A DNA stretch of 64,000 nucleotides from Streptomyces ferrugineus (GCF_015160855.1 NZ_CP063373.1:6448001-6512000), one strand, 5' to 3'; counted from the first letter of the stretch, positions 14,770 to 33,477 are shown. The notes: generated by a model from the sequence alone, not told the origin. A program made the numbers and translations.

Positions 14770-15903
14770 ATGGTCTCTCGCGTACGCGTCTGGCTCAACC
14801 GCACGTACGCGGAGAACGTGTTCTTCATGGATCAGCTGCGACGAAATCCCAGCGATCGGGCCGTAGAGATCCATGCCACGCACGGGGACGCCGACTCGCC
14901 CGTGCTGGCCGCCGCCGACACCGCCGACATGGAGCCGGAGGGCCTGTCCCCGGCCGGGTACGTGGAGTACGCCCTCGCCCAGTGCCGGCGCCGCGGCATC
15001 GATGTGTTCGTGCCCCGGCTGCACCAGTCGGCGATCGTGGCGCACCGGGCGGAGTTCGAGGCGATCGGCACGGCGCTGCTCGCGCCGCCGCCGCAGGCCG
15101 TGGCGGTGTTCCAGGACAAGGTGATCGCCTACGAGGCCGTGCAGGCGATCGGGGTGCCGGTGCCGCCGTGGTGGCGGGTGCGCAACGCCGATGAACTGGT
15201 CGCGGCGGTCGAGGAGTTGGAGGCCGCGGGACACAAGGCCTGCTTCAAGCCGGCGTCCGGTGCGGGCGGGGTGGGCTTCCGCGTCATCACACGCGCCCCC
15301 TTCTCGCTTCTGCACCTCAGCGGGTTCCCGACGCCGTATGTGCAGCTGGATCTGGTGCTGGACGCGCTGCGGCGCACCGACGAGCCGGTGGACTGGCTGG
15401 TGATGCCTCGGCTGGAGCAGCCGGAGGTGTCGGTGGACTGTCTCACCGGGCCGGACAACCGGGTGCGGCTGGCCATCGGCCGGATCAAGAACGGCCGCCG
15501 ACGCGGGTTCACTCTGCAGGAGCAGTGGCTGAAGCCGGCGCGGCTGATCGCCGAGGGGTTCGGGCTGCACTACCTGTCGAACATCCAGTTCCGGATGTTC
15601 GGGGACACGCCGGTGCTGATGGATGTCAACACGCGGCCGGCGGGCGGGTTGCACCAGCTGTCGCTGTGCGGGGTCAACGTGCCGTGGCTGGCTGTGCAGT
15701 TGGCGCTCGGCGAGGACCAGGGCGAGGTGGTTCCGCCCTTCCTCGGCCAGGACTACACGGTGGTCTCGGGTCCGCGGCAGCTCAGGCCGGTGTCCATTCC
15801 GCAGCAGCGGGCCGAGGAGACGGAGCCGCTGCTGCCGGTGGTTCCGGCGCCCGCACCGGCCGAGTCGGTCGAGAGCGGGACGGCCCAGGCACTGCCGCTC
15901 TGA
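14770..15903 (+). CDS. ATP-grasp domain protein, substrate unknown
   Basis: Cytoplasmic protein of 377 residues with an ATP-grasp fold. An N-terminal preATP domain ([20 protein letters not shown]) is followed by the ATP-grasp body. ATP-contact residues appear in [20 protein letters not shown] and the glycine loop [14 protein letters not shown]. The Mg-binding acidic residues and Asn are in [16 protein letters not shown]. The family joins a carboxylate to an amine or thiol through an acyl-phosphate; nothing here fixes the substrates. The last 30 residues are Pro/Glu/Ala-rich. ATG 14770 follows GAAAGGAC. It is a single-gene unit bounded by an inverted repeat at 15920-15954. Confidence 0.8.
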   Translation: MVSRVRVWLNRTYAENVFFMDQLRRNPSDRAVEIHATHGDADSPVLAAADTADMEPEGLSPAGYVEYALAQCRRRGIDVFVPRLHQSAIVAHRAEFEAIGTALLAPPPQAVAVFQDKVIAYEAVQAIGVPVPPWWRVRNADELVAAVEELEAAGHKACFKPASGAGGVGFRVITRAPFSLLHLSGFPTPYVQLDLVLDALRRTDEPVDWLVMPRLEQPEVSVDCLTGPDNRVRLAIGRIKNGRRRGFTLQEQWLKPARLIAEGFGLHYLSNIQFRMFGDTPVLMDVNTRPAGGLHQLSLCGVNVPWLAVQLALGEDQGEVVPPFLGQDYTVVSGPRQLRPVSIPQQRAEETEPLLPVVPAPAPAESVESGTAQALPL

Positions 15904-15919
15904 CGCACCTCCGGCAGGA

Positions 15920-15954
15920 CCAATCCCGGCGTCAACGCTTGACAGCGGGATTGG
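15920..15954 (+). terminator. Inverted repeat after the ATP-grasp gene
   Basis: CCAATCCCG (15920-15928) and CGGGATTGG (15946-15954) are perfect complements with a 17-nt loop, 17 bp past the stop. It could end the ATP-grasp transcript. It also overlaps the chitinase promoter, so its arms might serve as regulatory sites instead. Confidence 0.5.
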
Positions 15955-15966
15955 TCCATACCAACT
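15939..15966 (+). promoter_or_regulatory. Chitinase promoter with DasR-like operator
   Basis: A perfect -35 hexamer TTGACA (15939-15944) is followed by ATTGGTCCATACCAAC (15950-15965), an inverted repeat closely matching the dre sites bound by the N-acetylglucosamine repressor DasR (core TGGTCTAGACCA). The operator sits between the -35 and the expected -10, where binding would block RNA polymerase. No clear -10 hexamer is visible. DasR control of chitinases is established for Streptomyces; its action here is inferred. Confidence 0.65.
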
Positions 15967-16030
15967 TGGTCTGCGCACCTCTCATGCACCTGTGCACTCC
16001 CGAACACCCCACTTTTCCCAGGGAGATCAC

Positions 16031-17716
16031 GTGCGCAACCCACCTCTCAGACGCCTCAGACGTCGACTTCTCGCCCTGCTCGGCTCCGCCGCTCTGGCCG
16101 TCACCGGAGCCGTCGCCCTCCCCGGTACCGCCCACGCGGCCAACGTCCTCGCCAACCCCGGCTTCGAGTCGGGCGCCCTCTCCCCCTGGTCCTGCTCCGG
16201 CAGTCTCGGCTCGGTGGTCTCCTCCCCCGTGCGCACCGGATCCAAGGCCCTCGCGGGCGCGGTCGGTTCGAGTGACATCGCCAAGTGCAGCCAGACCGTC
16301 TCCGTCCAGCCGAACACGTCGTACGCCCTCAGCGGCTGGGTGCGCGGCTCCTACGTCTACCTCGGTGTGGACGGCGGTGCCTCGACCTGGACCTCGTCCC
16401 CCTCGGCGTACAGCCGGCTGTCCCTGTCCTTCACGACCGGTGCCTCCCAGACCCGTGCCACCGTCTACGTCCACGGCTGGTACGCCCAGGGCACCTACCA
16501 CGCCGACGACATCAGTCTCGACGGTCCCGGTGGCGGCGGCCCGGACAACCAGGCGCCCAGTGCTCCGGGCAGCCTGCGGTCCACCGCGAAGACCTCGTCC
16601 AGCGTGTCACTGGCGTGGAACGCCTCGTCGGACAACGTGGGGGTCACCGCGTACGACGTCTACAGCGGGTCGAACCGGGTGCTCACCGTCTCCGGTACGA
16701 GCGCCACGGTCGGCGGGCTCGCGGCGAGCACCCCGTACACCTTCACGGTGAGGGCGCGGGACGCGGCCGGGAACACCTCGCCCGCCTCCAACGCCGTCAC
16801 CGTCACGACGGATACGGGCGGCGGTGGCGGCACCGGCTTCAAGCAGGCGGCGCCGTATCTCTACCTGCGCTGGGGCGATCCGCCGAGCGCGACCTCGGTG
16901 ATGAGCGCGACCGGCGTCAAGTGGTACACCATGGCGTTCATCCTGTCCTCCGGGGGCTGCAACCCGGCCTGGGACGGACAGCGCCCGCTCACCGGCGGGA
17001 ACGACCAGAGCGTCATCGACTCCATCCGTTCCGCGGGCGGTGACATCGTCCCCTCGATCGGTGGCTGGAGCGGTAACAAGCTCGGGCCGAACTGTTCGAG
17101 CGCCGAGGCGCTGGCGGGGGCGTATCAGAAGGTCATCGACGCCTACGGGCTGAAGGCGATCGACGTCGACATCGAGAACACGGACGAATTCGAGAACGCG
17201 ACCGTGCAGGACCGGATCCTGGGCGCCCTGAAGATCGTCAAGGCGAACAATCCGGGGCTGCGGACCGTCCTCACCTTCGGCACCTCGACGACCGGGCCGA
17301 CGTACTGGGGCAACCGGCTCATCGAGCAGGCCAAGGCGCTGAACGCCGGCATCGACGTGTTCACGATCATGCCGTTCGACTTCGGCGGCGGCGCCGACAT
17401 GTACGGCAACACCGTGAACGCGACGGAGGGGCTGAAGAACAAGCTGAAGTCCACCTTCGGGTGGGACGACGCGACCGCCTACGCCCACATCGGCATCTCC
17501 GGCATGAACGGCCTGTCCGACCAGCAGGAGCTCACCTCGCCCGCGACCTGGACGCGGATCCGCGACTGGGCGAACTCCCACCACATCGCCCGGCTCGCCT
17601 TCTGGTCGGTCAACCGCGACCGGCCCTGCCCGGGCGGCGGTGTGACGAGCAACTGCTCCGGAATCAGCCAGAGCGACTGGCAGTTCACGTCCATCACGGC
17701 CGGGTTCACCGGCTGA
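16031..17716 (+). CDS. Secreted GH18 chitinase with N-terminal carbohydrate-binding and FnIII modules
   Basis: Extracellular chitin hydrolase of 561 residues. Sec signal peptide: [12 protein letters not shown], hydrophobic core, cleavage after GTAHA near residue 36. A CBM-type beta-sandwich ([19 protein letters not shown] to about residue 170) is followed by an FnIII domain (about 180-265) and a Gly/Thr linker. The GH18 catalytic domain starts near 280 ([11 protein letters not shown]). The catalytic DxxE motif is DVDIE, with Asp378 and acid Glu382. Substrate-site residues include IMPFDF and SVNRDRP. GTG 16031 follows AGGGAG. A DasR-like site in the promoter fits induction by chitin breakdown products. 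Confidence 0.92.
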   Translation: MRNPPLRRLRRRLLALLGSAALAVTGAVALPGTAHAANVLANPGFESGALSPWSCSGSLGSVVSSPVRTGSKALAGAVGSSDIAKCSQTVSVQPNTSYALSGWVRGSYVYLGVDGGASTWTSSPSAYSRLSLSFTTGASQTRATVYVHGWYAQGTYHADDISLDGPGGGGPDNQAPSAPGSLRSTAKTSSSVSLAWNASSDNVGVTAYDVYSGSNRVLTVSGTSATVGGLAASTPYTFTVRARDAAGNTSPASNAVTVTTDTGGGGGTGFKQAAPYLYLRWGDPPSATSVMSATGVKWYTMAFILSSGGCNPAWDGQRPLTGGNDQSVIDSIRSAGGDIVPSIGGWSGNKLGPNCSSAEALAGAYQKVIDAYGLKAIDVDIENTDEFENATVQDRILGALKIVKANNPGLRTVLTFGTSTTGPTYWGNRLIEQAKALNAGIDVFTIMPFDFGGGADMYGNTVNATEGLKNKLKSTFGWDDATAYAHIGISGMNGLSDQQELTSPATWTRIRDWANSHHIARLAFWSVNRDRPCPGGGVTSNCSGISQSDWQFTSITAGFTG

Positions 17717-17725
17717 GGCCAGGTT

Positions 17726-17772
17726 CACCCTCGCCGGGAGAGATTCCCCGAAGAATTTTTCCCGGGAGGGTG
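17726..17772 (+). terminator. Terminator after the chitinase
   Basis: CACCCTCGCCGGGA (from 17726) pairs with TCCCGGGAGGGTG (17760-17772) as a stem of about 13 bp with one unpaired base. A short T-run (17756-17760) lies at the base of the right arm. It begins 10 bp after the stop. Confidence 0.65.
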
Positions 17773-17812
17773 TATCAGGGCGCCGAACGCGCGCTCATAC
17801 GAGTGAAGGGCA

Positions 17813-17860
17813 ACGGGGGAAGCACGGGGGAACGCACCACCACGGGGGAAGCACGGGGGA
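17813..17860. repeat. Two 19-bp direct repeats
   Basis: ACGGGGGAAGCACGGGGGA occurs at 17813-17831 and again, identically, at 17842-17860, a 29-bp period. Each copy itself contains two ACGGGGGA units. It lies in the 154-bp gap between the chitinase terminator and the convergent fucosidase stop, outside any gene. Confidence 0.7.
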
Positions 17861-17926
17861 TTTCGGGTCGGCCGACCGCCGTCACGGGGCGGCGGCCGAC
17901 CGGCCCGAAACAATCAGGCCCCGGGG

Positions 17927-19176
17927 TCAGAAGCGGCCCGAGCCTCGGTAGAGCTCCAGCTCACCGTCCAGTTCGAGCGCGAGAACGGTCGCGTACGGGT
18001 CGAGGTCGGCCGCGGCCGGCGGGTCGATCCACAGCACGCCGACCGCCTCGTGCAGTCCGCCCACCACCCGATGGCCCAGTTCCGTCCCCTTACCGAGCAC
18101 GGTGACCCGCCGGACCGCCGTCGCCAGGCCCCGGACGCCGATCTCGGCGCGCGGGACGTCGAACAGGGTGAGATACAGGGTGCGGCGGTCCGCGGAGAGG
18201 GTGCTCGGCCCGTAGTGGTGCCCGGCGGGCAGCCCGCGCACCGTCCCGTACACCGCCTCCGCGTGCCCCCGGATCCACTCCCCCAGGCCCTCCAGGCGCT
18301 CGACCTGTGGCTGCGGGATGGTGCCGTCCTCCATCGGGCCGACGTCGAGCAGCAGGTTGCCGCCCCCACCGATGGTCTCGGTGAAGTGGCGGATGAGCTG
18401 GGCGAGGGACTTGTGGTTCTGGTCGTGGTGCTGGTACCCCCACGAGTCGTTGATCGTCAGGCACAGCTCCCACGGCCCGTCCGGAGGCACGATGGGCGCG
18501 CCCTGTTCGGGGGTGGCGTAGTCGCCCTCGCCGAGCATGCGCGCGTTGAAGACGACATGCGGCACGTACGACCGGATGAGCGCGGCGAGTTCGGGGATGC
18601 GCCACTGCTCCTCGCTGCGGTCCCACTCGCCGTCGAACCACATCAGGTCCGGCCGGTAGCGGGAGGCCAGTTCGCGGATCTGGCCGTCCCGGTAGGCGAT
18701 GAACCGCTCCCAGGCCGCCAGGTCCTTGTCCTCGGCGGCCACCTCGGAGTAGGGGTTGTCCTCCAACTCCGGCGGGCGACCCGGCTTGCGCGTGGAGGCG
18801 TAGTCGGGGTGGTTCCAGTCGGAGTGCGAGTAGTAGAAGCCGACCTTCAGGTCCTTCTCGCGCAGGGCGTCGGCGTACGGGCCGAGGTAGTCCTTGCCGA
18901 GGTTGAGGTCGCCGTACTCCGTGTCCCACAGCGCCACGCCGTCGTGGTGACGGCTCGTCAGCACGGCGTACTTCGCGCCCGCGCGGGCGAACAGGTCCGC
19001 CCAGGCCCGAGGGTCGTAGCGGGCGCCGGTGAAGCGGTCGAGCTGGGACATGTACCGGTCGTGCGGGACGATGCCGTCGTAGAACGACCAGGACTCCTGG
19101 ACGCCGTCGACGGCGTAGATGCCCCAGTGCACGAAGATCCCCAACTTGGCGTCGGTGAACCAGGGTTGCATGGGCA

Positions 19177-19177
<1 letters not shown>
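17927..19177 (-). CDS. Alpha-L-fucosidase, GH29
   Basis: Glycosidase of 416 residues that removes terminal L-fucose. The N-terminus WFTDAKLGIFVHWGIYAVDG is the GH29 hallmark. The HH pair in LTSRHHDGVALW lines the fucose pocket, and the nucleophile Asp is in LMWFDGEWDRS. There is no signal peptide, so it works inside the cell on imported oligosaccharide. ATG 19177 shares one base with the mannosidase stop (TGATG), so the two are translationally coupled. A lone C-terminal beta-sandwich (about 330-416) completes the fold. Confidence 0.9.
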
Positions 19178-22227
<3,050 letters not shown>

Positions 22228-22271
22228 CAGGGTCTCCAGGGGGAGAGAACGGAGAGGGAAGCGAGGTGGGT

Positions 22272-22283
22272 GAAAGCGCTTTC
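22272..22283. promoter_or_regulatory. LacI-type palindrome before the mannosidase
   Basis: GAAAGCGCTTTC is a perfect 12-bp palindrome with the central CG typical of LacI-family operators. It lies in the 66-bp gap between the GH4 and GH38 genes. No LacI-family gene is in this window, so the regulator would act from elsewhere. Confidence 0.55.
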
Positions 22284-22293
22284 CGGGCGAGCG

Positions 22294-23634
22294 CTACTTA
22301 AGGTACGCCAGTCCCGGATGGACCGAGGTGTAGCCCTCGACCAGTCTGCGCGCGACGTTGACCGAGTCGACCAGGGGATGCAGCGCGAAGGCCTTCACCG
22401 CCGTCGTACGGGAGCCGGACCCGGCGGCGGCGAGCACCTCGCGCTCGACCGCCTTGACCGAGCAGACGAGCCCGGTGGCGTGGTCGGGCAGCGGGGCGAC
22501 GGCGACCGGGTGGGCACCGTTGGCGTCGACCAGGCAGGGCACCTCGATGACGGCGTCGGAGTCGAGGACGGACAGGGTGGCCTGGTTGCGGACGTTGAGG
22601 ATCAGGGTGGTGCGCTCGTCGCGGGCGATGGCCCGCATCAGGGCGAGCGCCACCTTCTCGTAGCCGCCGGAGAGGTCGTCGGCGTCGCGCTCGCCGGCGC
22701 CGGCGGTCTGACGGTTCTCGGACATGTAGGTGGCCTCGCGCTCGGCGCGGGTGCGGTCCCAGACGTCCAGGGCGGAGGCGTCCGGGTCGCGCATCTGCTC
22801 GTAGAAGCGGGCCTGCTGGTCGTGCAGGAAGGCACCGCGGGTCTGGTCGGCGTCCTGGTAGGCGCGGACGGCCTCGCGGTTGAAGTAGTAGTAGTGCAGG
22901 TATTCGTTGGGGATGGCGCCGAGCGAGCGCAGCCAGTCGACGCCGAACAGCTTGCCCTCCTCGAAGGAACCGAGCAGGTCGGGGTCGGCGAGCAGACGCG
23001 GCAGCTCGTCGCGGCCGGCGACGCGCAGGCCGCGGACCCAGCCGAGGTGGTTGAGGCCGACGTAGTCGATCCACGCCTCGCCGGGGTTCTTCACGCCGAG
23101 CACGCGGGCGATACGGCGGCCGAGGCCGACCGGTGAGTCGCAGATGCCGATGACGCGGTCGCCGAGGTGGCGGGACATGGCCTCGGTGACCAGGCCGGCG
23201 GGGTTGGTGAAGTTGATGACCCAGGCGTCCGGCGCGAGGCGGGCCACCCGCCGGGCGATGTCGACGGCGACCGGGACGGTGCGCAGTCCGTAGGCGATGC
23301 CGCCCGCGCCGACCGTCTCCTGGCCGAGGACGCCCTCGGCCAGCGCGACGCGCTCGTCGTTCGCCCTGCCTTCGAGACCGCCGACACGGATCGCCGAGAA
23401 GACGAAGTCGGCGCCGCGCAGCGCCTCGTCCAGGTCGGTGGTGGCGCTCACCTCGGGTGCGTCGGGCACTCCGGCCGCCTGCTCGGCGAGCACGCGGGTG
23501 ACGGCGGAGAGCCGCTGTGCGTCCAGGTCGTGCAGGACGACGTGGGTGACCCGGCCCTCGGCGCGGTCACCGAGGAGCGCGCCGTACACGAGCGGCACGC
23601 GGAAGCCTCCGCCGCCCAGAATCGTCAGTTTCAC
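22294..23634 (-). CDS. GH4 family glycosidase (6-phospho-beta-glucosidase type)
   Basis: NAD- and metal-dependent glycosidase of 446 residues. It hydrolyses by an oxidation-elimination route unique to GH4. The Rossmann start is MKLTILGGGGFRVPLVYGAL. The metal-binding Cys and His are in IGICDSPVG (Cys near 169) and VGLNHLGWV (His near 199). Sequence resembles the 6-phospho-beta-glucosidase branch, but the nearby importer is ABC-type and would deliver unphosphorylated sugar. The true substrate may therefore be free, or phosphorylated by the PfkB kinase at 24523. GTG 23634 overlaps the DeoR stop by 4 bp. Confidence 0.85.
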   Translation of the reverse strand: MKLTILGGGGFRVPLVYGALLGDRAEGRVTHVVLHDLDAQRLSAVTRVLAEQAAGVPDAPEVSATTDLDEALRGADFVFSAIRVGGLEGRANDERVALAEGVLGQETVGAGGIAYGLRTVPVAVDIARRVARLAPDAWVINFTNPAGLVTEAMSRHLGDRVIGICDSPVGLGRRIARVLGVKNPGEAWIDYVGLNHLGWVRGLRVAGRDELPRLLADPDLLGSFEEGKLFGVDWLRSLGAIPNEYLHYYYFNREAVRAYQDADQTRGAFLHDQQARFYEQMRDPDASALDVWDRTRAEREATYMSENRQTAGAGERDADDLSGGYEKVALALMRAIARDERTTLILNVRNQATLSVLDSDAVIEVPCLVDANGAHPVAVAPLPDHATGLVCSVKAVEREVLAAAGSGSRTTAVKAFALHPLVDSVNVARRLVEGYTSVHPGLAYLK

Positions 23635-24416
23635 GGTTGCACCTTTCCTGCCACGACCACCTCGACGCCCGCCTCCTCCAGGGAGGACCGGGTCGCCGGG
23701 TCGACCGGCGCGTTCGTCACCACCACATCCAGGTCCTGTGGACCGCAGACCTTCGCCATCCCGTGCCCGGGGAACTTCGCCGCGTCGGCCAGCAGCACCA
23801 CCTTGTCACCGGCCTTGATCATCGCCCGCTTCACCGGCACCTCGACGACCGTCGTGTCCATCACCTGCCCGCCCGGCCGCACTCCACTGGTGCCCAGGAA
23901 CAGCCAGTCGGCATGCAGCTGACGCAGATTGTCCTCGGTGAGGAAGCCGACCAGGGAGCGGTACTCGCGGCGGACCATGCCGCCGAGCAGGACCAGCTCG
24001 ATGTTCTCGTCGTCGGCCAGTTCCTCGTAGACCACCAGATTGCTGGTGATCACGGTGAGCCGGCGGCCGTGCAGCTGGCGGGCCAGCCGGAAGGCCGTGG
24101 TGCCGATGTCGAGCAGCACCGACTGACCGTCCTCGATCATCGCGGCGGCATGCGCGGCTATGGCGTCCTTCTCGGGCACGCGCACCTCGGCGACCTCGGC
24201 GAAGGGCTGGTCGCCCTCCTCCACGACCGCGCCGCCGTGCACCCGGGTGAGCAGGCCGTCCTCCTCGAGTTTGACCAGGTCACGCCTGATCGTGGCCGGG
24301 CTCACACCCAGCCGCTCGGAGAGATCGGTCACGGCCGCGGGGCCGCCGGAGCGCAGGGCCCGCAGGATGAGTTGGTGTCGTCGTTCTGCCAGCACGACGT
24401 GAACACTACTCGTCAT
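23631..24416 (-). CDS. DeoR-family sugar regulator
   Basis: Repressor of 261 residues. The N-terminal HTH is at about 20-55 (AVTDLSERLGVSPATIRRDL, then GLLTRVHGGAVV, the DeoR signature). A C-terminal sugar-phosphate-binding domain follows, with DIGTTAFRLARQL and LGTSGVRPGGQVMD. It probably senses a phosphorylated intermediate made by the PfkB kinase on the other strand. ATG 24416 is the best start, though GAAG sits unusually close to it. It heads the operon DeoR-GH4-GH38-GH29 and is divergent from the kinase-importer-galactosidase operon, so it can control both. Confidence 0.88.
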   Translation of the reverse strand: MTSSVHVVLAERRHQLILRALRSGGPAAVTDLSERLGVSPATIRRDLVKLEEDGLLTRVHGGAVVEEGDQPFAEVAEVRVPEKDAIAAHAAAMIEDGQSVLLDIGTTAFRLARQLHGRRLTVITSNLVVYEELADDENIELVLLGGMVRREYRSLVGFLTEDNLRQLHADWLFLGTSGVRPGGQVMDTTVVEVPVKRAMIKAGDKVVLLADAAKFPGHGMAKVCGPQDLDVVVTNAPVDPATRSSLEEAGVEVVVAGKVQP

Positions 24417-24434
24417 CTTCAATCATCGCCATGC

Positions 24435-24497
24435 TCATTTCTGCTCGGGTATTGACGCATCCCCTCGATCGGCGCACGATTCCGCTCACCGAAATGA
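24435..24497. promoter_or_regulatory. Divergent promoter flanked by inverted GAAATGA boxes
   Basis: TCATTTC (24435-24441) and GAAATGA (24491-24497) are inverted copies around a plus-strand promoter TTGACG (24452-24457) and CACGAT (24475-24480), 17-bp spacing. DeoR regulators bind GAAA-type repeats, so this is the expected operator of the adjacent DeoR protein. Confidence 0.5.
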
Positions 24498-24522
24498 AGA
24501 GTTTTGACGAGAGGACGTTGCC

Positions 24523-25542
24523 GTGGACGACGACCGGCCCGATGTGCTGCTGACCGGGCTGCTCTTCTACGACCTCGTCCTCACGGGGCTCGGTAAGCCG
24601 CCGACCCCGGGCGAGGAGATCTGGACCGGCGGCATGGGCTGCGGCCCGGGCGGCATCGCCAACCTGGCGGTGGCCGCCGCCCGCTTCGGCCTGCGGACCT
24701 CGCTGGCCACGGTGTTCGGCGACGACCTCTACGGCGAGTACTGCCGGGACGTCCTGTGCGACCAGGAGGACATCGACCTCTCGCTCTCGCGCACCGCGGA
24801 CGGCTGGCCCACCCCCGTCACCGTCTCCCTCGCCTATGACCACGACCGGGCCCTGGTCACCCACGGCCAGCAGCCCCCGTACTCGCAGGACGCGCTGATG
24901 GGCGACCCGCCCGAGGCGCGCACGGCCCTCGTGCACATCGAGGCCGAGCCCCGCCAGTGGCTCGCCAAGGCCGCCGCGAACGGCACCCGGATCTACGCCG
25001 ACGTCGGCTGGGACCCCACCCAGCGGTGGTCGGCCGACCTCCTCGACCAGCTCTCCCTGTGCCATGCCTTCCTCCCCAACGAGACCGAGGCGATGGCCTA
25101 CACCCGCACCGACAGCGCCCTCGCGGCCCTCGGCACGCTCAGCGAGCTGGTGCCGGTGGCCGTCGTCACGCGCGGCGGCGACGGCGCGGTCGCCGTGGAC
25201 CAGACGACCGGCGAGTACGCGGACGTGCCCGCCCTCGACGTCGACGTCCTCGACGCGACCGGCGCCGGGGACGTCTTCGGGGCGAGCTTCGTCGCGGCCT
25301 CGCTGGGCGGCTGGCCACTGGAGGAACGGCTGCGGTTCGCCGTCCTGGCCGCCGGGCTGTCGGTCCGGCGGCACGGCGGGGCCCTTGCCGCCCCCGGCTG
25401 GTACGGCGTCGACCGCTGGTGGCGCTCGCTGACCGACCCCGACCTGAAGCGGGCGTACGGCTTCCTGGCGGACCGGCTCCCGGACGATCCCGGGCCGCCC
25501 GTCGCACACGCCCCCGTGACCCCGCCCGCACGGCAGAACTGA
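24523..25542 (+). CDS. PfkB-family carbohydrate kinase
   Basis: Sugar or nucleoside kinase of 339 residues. The PfkB signature 1 region reads GMGCGPGGIANLAVAAARFG near residue 40. The ATP-site signature 2 is DATGAGDVFGASF near residue 245, with the catalytic Asp in GAGD. GTG 24523 is preceded by GAGAGGA. It opens the plus-strand operon with the sugar importer and beta-galactosidase, and is divergent from the DeoR regulator, whose inducer it may produce. Which sugar it phosphorylates cannot be read from sequence. Confidence 0.87.
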   Translation: MDDDRPDVLLTGLLFYDLVLTGLGKPPTPGEEIWTGGMGCGPGGIANLAVAAARFGLRTSLATVFGDDLYGEYCRDVLCDQEDIDLSLSRTADGWPTPVTVSLAYDHDRALVTHGQQPPYSQDALMGDPPEARTALVHIEAEPRQWLAKAAANGTRIYADVGWDPTQRWSADLLDQLSLCHAFLPNETEAMAYTRTDSALAALGTLSELVPVAVVTRGGDGAVAVDQTTGEYADVPALDVDVLDATGAGDVFGASFVAASLGGWPLEERLRFAVLAAGLSVRRHGGALAAPGWYGVDRWWRSLTDPDLKRAYGFLADRLPDDPGPPVAHAPVTPPARQN

Positions 25543-25598
25543 CTCCCCCCACGCCCCTCATGCGAAGTCCCGAAAAGATCCGAAAGGCGGTGGGAGCT

Positions 25599-31614
<6,016 letters not shown>

Positions 31615-31647
31615 CTCCCCTCCTCTCCCTCTCTTCATGGAGCAGAC

Positions 31648-33471
31648 ATGTGTACTTCGCATGCGCACGACCAGGGCGAGGCCGCCCAGGCCGCCGCCGG
31701 AAGACGTAGTTTCCTCAGGGCCACGGCGCTGATCGGCGCCGCCGCGACGGCCTCGGTCGCCGTCCCCGCGGTCGCCGAGGCCGCGCCCGCCGACTGGCGG
31801 CCGGACCCCGACAGCCGTCGCTTCACGCTCGCCGTGATGCCCGACACCCAGTACCTCTTCGACGGGCCGAGCATCGACAAGGCGCCGGTGGAGGCGTCCC
31901 TGCGCTATCTGCTGGAGCACGGCCGCGAGGAGAACATCGTCTTCCTGTCCCATCTCGGCGACCTCACGCAGAACGGCAGCCGGCCCGAAGTCGCCGCGAT
32001 CAGCGAGGCGTTCCGGCTCCTGGACCGGCGGGGCGTGGGCTACAGCGTCCTGGCCGGCAACCACGACGTGAAGTCGTCGACGGACGACCAGCGCGGTGCG
32101 ACGCCGTACCTCGACGCCTTCGGACCGCAGCGGTTCCAGGGGAAGAGGACCTTCGGGGGCGCCTCCCCCGACGGCTACAACAGCTTCCACCTCTTCAGGG
32201 CCGCCGGCCGTGAGTGGATGGTGCTCGCGCTGGACTGGCGGCTGTCGGCGCAGGGCTACGCGTGGGCGAAGGACGTCCTCGCCCGGCACCCGAGGACGCC
32301 GGTCATCCTCACCACCCACGAGCTGGTCGTCGAGGACGACTCCCTGTCGGCGTACGGGCAGCAGCTGTGGGACCGGCTGATCGAGGACCACGACCAGATC
32401 TTCCTGACCCTCAACGGGCACTACTGGCCCGCCGGCCGGGCGACCCGCAAGAACGCGGCGGGCAACGACGTCCATCTGCATCTGACGAACTACCAGAACC
32501 GCTACTTCGGCGGCGCGGCGATGATCCGTCTGTACCGCTTCGACCTCGACCGCGACGTCATCGACGTGGAGACGGTCTCGCCGTGGATCCTCGGCCGGGC
32601 CGCCAAGGGCCTCAACGCGCTGGAGCGGCAGGAGATCGAACTCAGCGGTGACGCCGACCGGTTCAGCGTCGAGATCGACTTCGCCGAACGCTTCGCCGGA
32701 TTCGCCCCGGTGCCCGCACGCCCGGCACGCCCCGTGTCGCGGCTGCTGATCCCGGGCACGGCGGCGTACTGGCGCTTCGACAAGCCGGTGGAGGGCGGCG
32801 TCCGTGACCTGTCCGGGCGCGGCAACGACCTCACGCTCGTCACCGTGGGCGGCGGCCGGATCGGCTGGTCCGCCGACCACCACCCCGACCAGCCCGGCCA
32901 CGGCAGCCTGGAGTTCCAGGGCTTCAAGTCCCCGCTGAAGGGCGCGTATCTGCGTACGGTCGACGGCGCGCCGCTCAACTCCGCCACCTTCCACGACGGC
33001 TACACCATCGAGGCGTTCTACCGCCTCCCCGGCGACTGGGACCCGTCCCACAACGCCTGGTCGGGCCTGGTGAGCCGGACGGGCACGGGCGGCGCCGCCG
33101 GCAAGGGCGCCGACGATCCCGACGAGCCGCTCGCCACCCTCTCCCTGTCGAACGACCGCGAGCCGCAGTGGGCGATGCGCCCGCTCAACCAGGAGGGCAT
33201 CGCCACCAACTGGGGCCAGGAGACCCCACTGGAGACCTGGTGGCACCTGGCCGTCGTCAACGACGGCGAGCACACCACGATGTACGTCGAGGGCTGCCCG
33301 GTCGTCCGCAATCCGCGGGCGCGCTCGGTCGGCATCACCTCCGTGGGCCTGCCCTGGCTCCTGGGCGGCTACGAGTACGGCGGCGAAATCGACCAGATCC
33401 TGTACGGCCGCCTCGGCGACGTCCGTGTCGTCGAACGGGCGCTGCCCGTCACGTCCTTCATGACTCACTGA
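31648..33471 (+). CDS. Tat-exported calcineurin-like phosphoesterase with LamG domain
   Basis: Secreted protein of 607 residues. The Tat-type signal is GRRSFLRATALIGAAATAS, cleaved near AEAAP (about residue 45). The phosphoesterase domain (about 55-300) carries MPDTQYLF, SHLGDLTQNG, AGNHDVK, TTHELV and NGHYWP, the usual dinuclear-metal set with GHY replacing GHxH. The second half (about 365-600) is a LamG/concanavalin-like domain (AYWRFDKPVEGGVRDLSGRG, then GYTIEAFYRLPGDW) that may bind sugar or surface polymer. ATG 31648 has GGAG upstream. It follows the galactosidase by 33 bp and may share its transcript. Confidence 0.87.
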   Translation: MCTSHAHDQGEAAQAAAGRRSFLRATALIGAAATASVAVPAVAEAAPADWRPDPDSRRFTLAVMPDTQYLFDGPSIDKAPVEASLRYLLEHGREENIVFLSHLGDLTQNGSRPEVAAISEAFRLLDRRGVGYSVLAGNHDVKSSTDDQRGATPYLDAFGPQRFQGKRTFGGASPDGYNSFHLFRAAGREWMVLALDWRLSAQGYAWAKDVLARHPRTPVILTTHELVVEDDSLSAYGQQLWDRLIEDHDQIFLTLNGHYWPAGRATRKNAAGNDVHLHLTNYQNRYFGGAAMIRLYRFDLDRDVIDVETVSPWILGRAAKGLNALERQEIELSGDADRFSVEIDFAERFAGFAPVPARPARPVSRLLIPGTAAYWRFDKPVEGGVRDLSGRGNDLTLVTVGGGRIGWSADHHPDQPGHGSLEFQGFKSPLKGAYLRTVDGAPLNSATFHDGYTIEAFYRLPGDWDPSHNAWSGLVSRTGTGGAAGKGADDPDEPLATLSLSNDREPQWAMRPLNQEGIATNWGQETPLETWWHLAVVNDGEHTTMYVEGCPVVRNPRARSVGITSVGLPWLLGGYEYGGEIDQILYGRLGDVRVVERALPVTSFMTH

Positions 33472-33477
33472 CCGTTC

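Noticed and set aside
14531..14866. Possible precursor peptide for the ATP-grasp enzyme
   Set aside because: The frame runs into the enzyme gene in another phase, has no ribosome site and shows no third-position GC bias. No repeated core motif.
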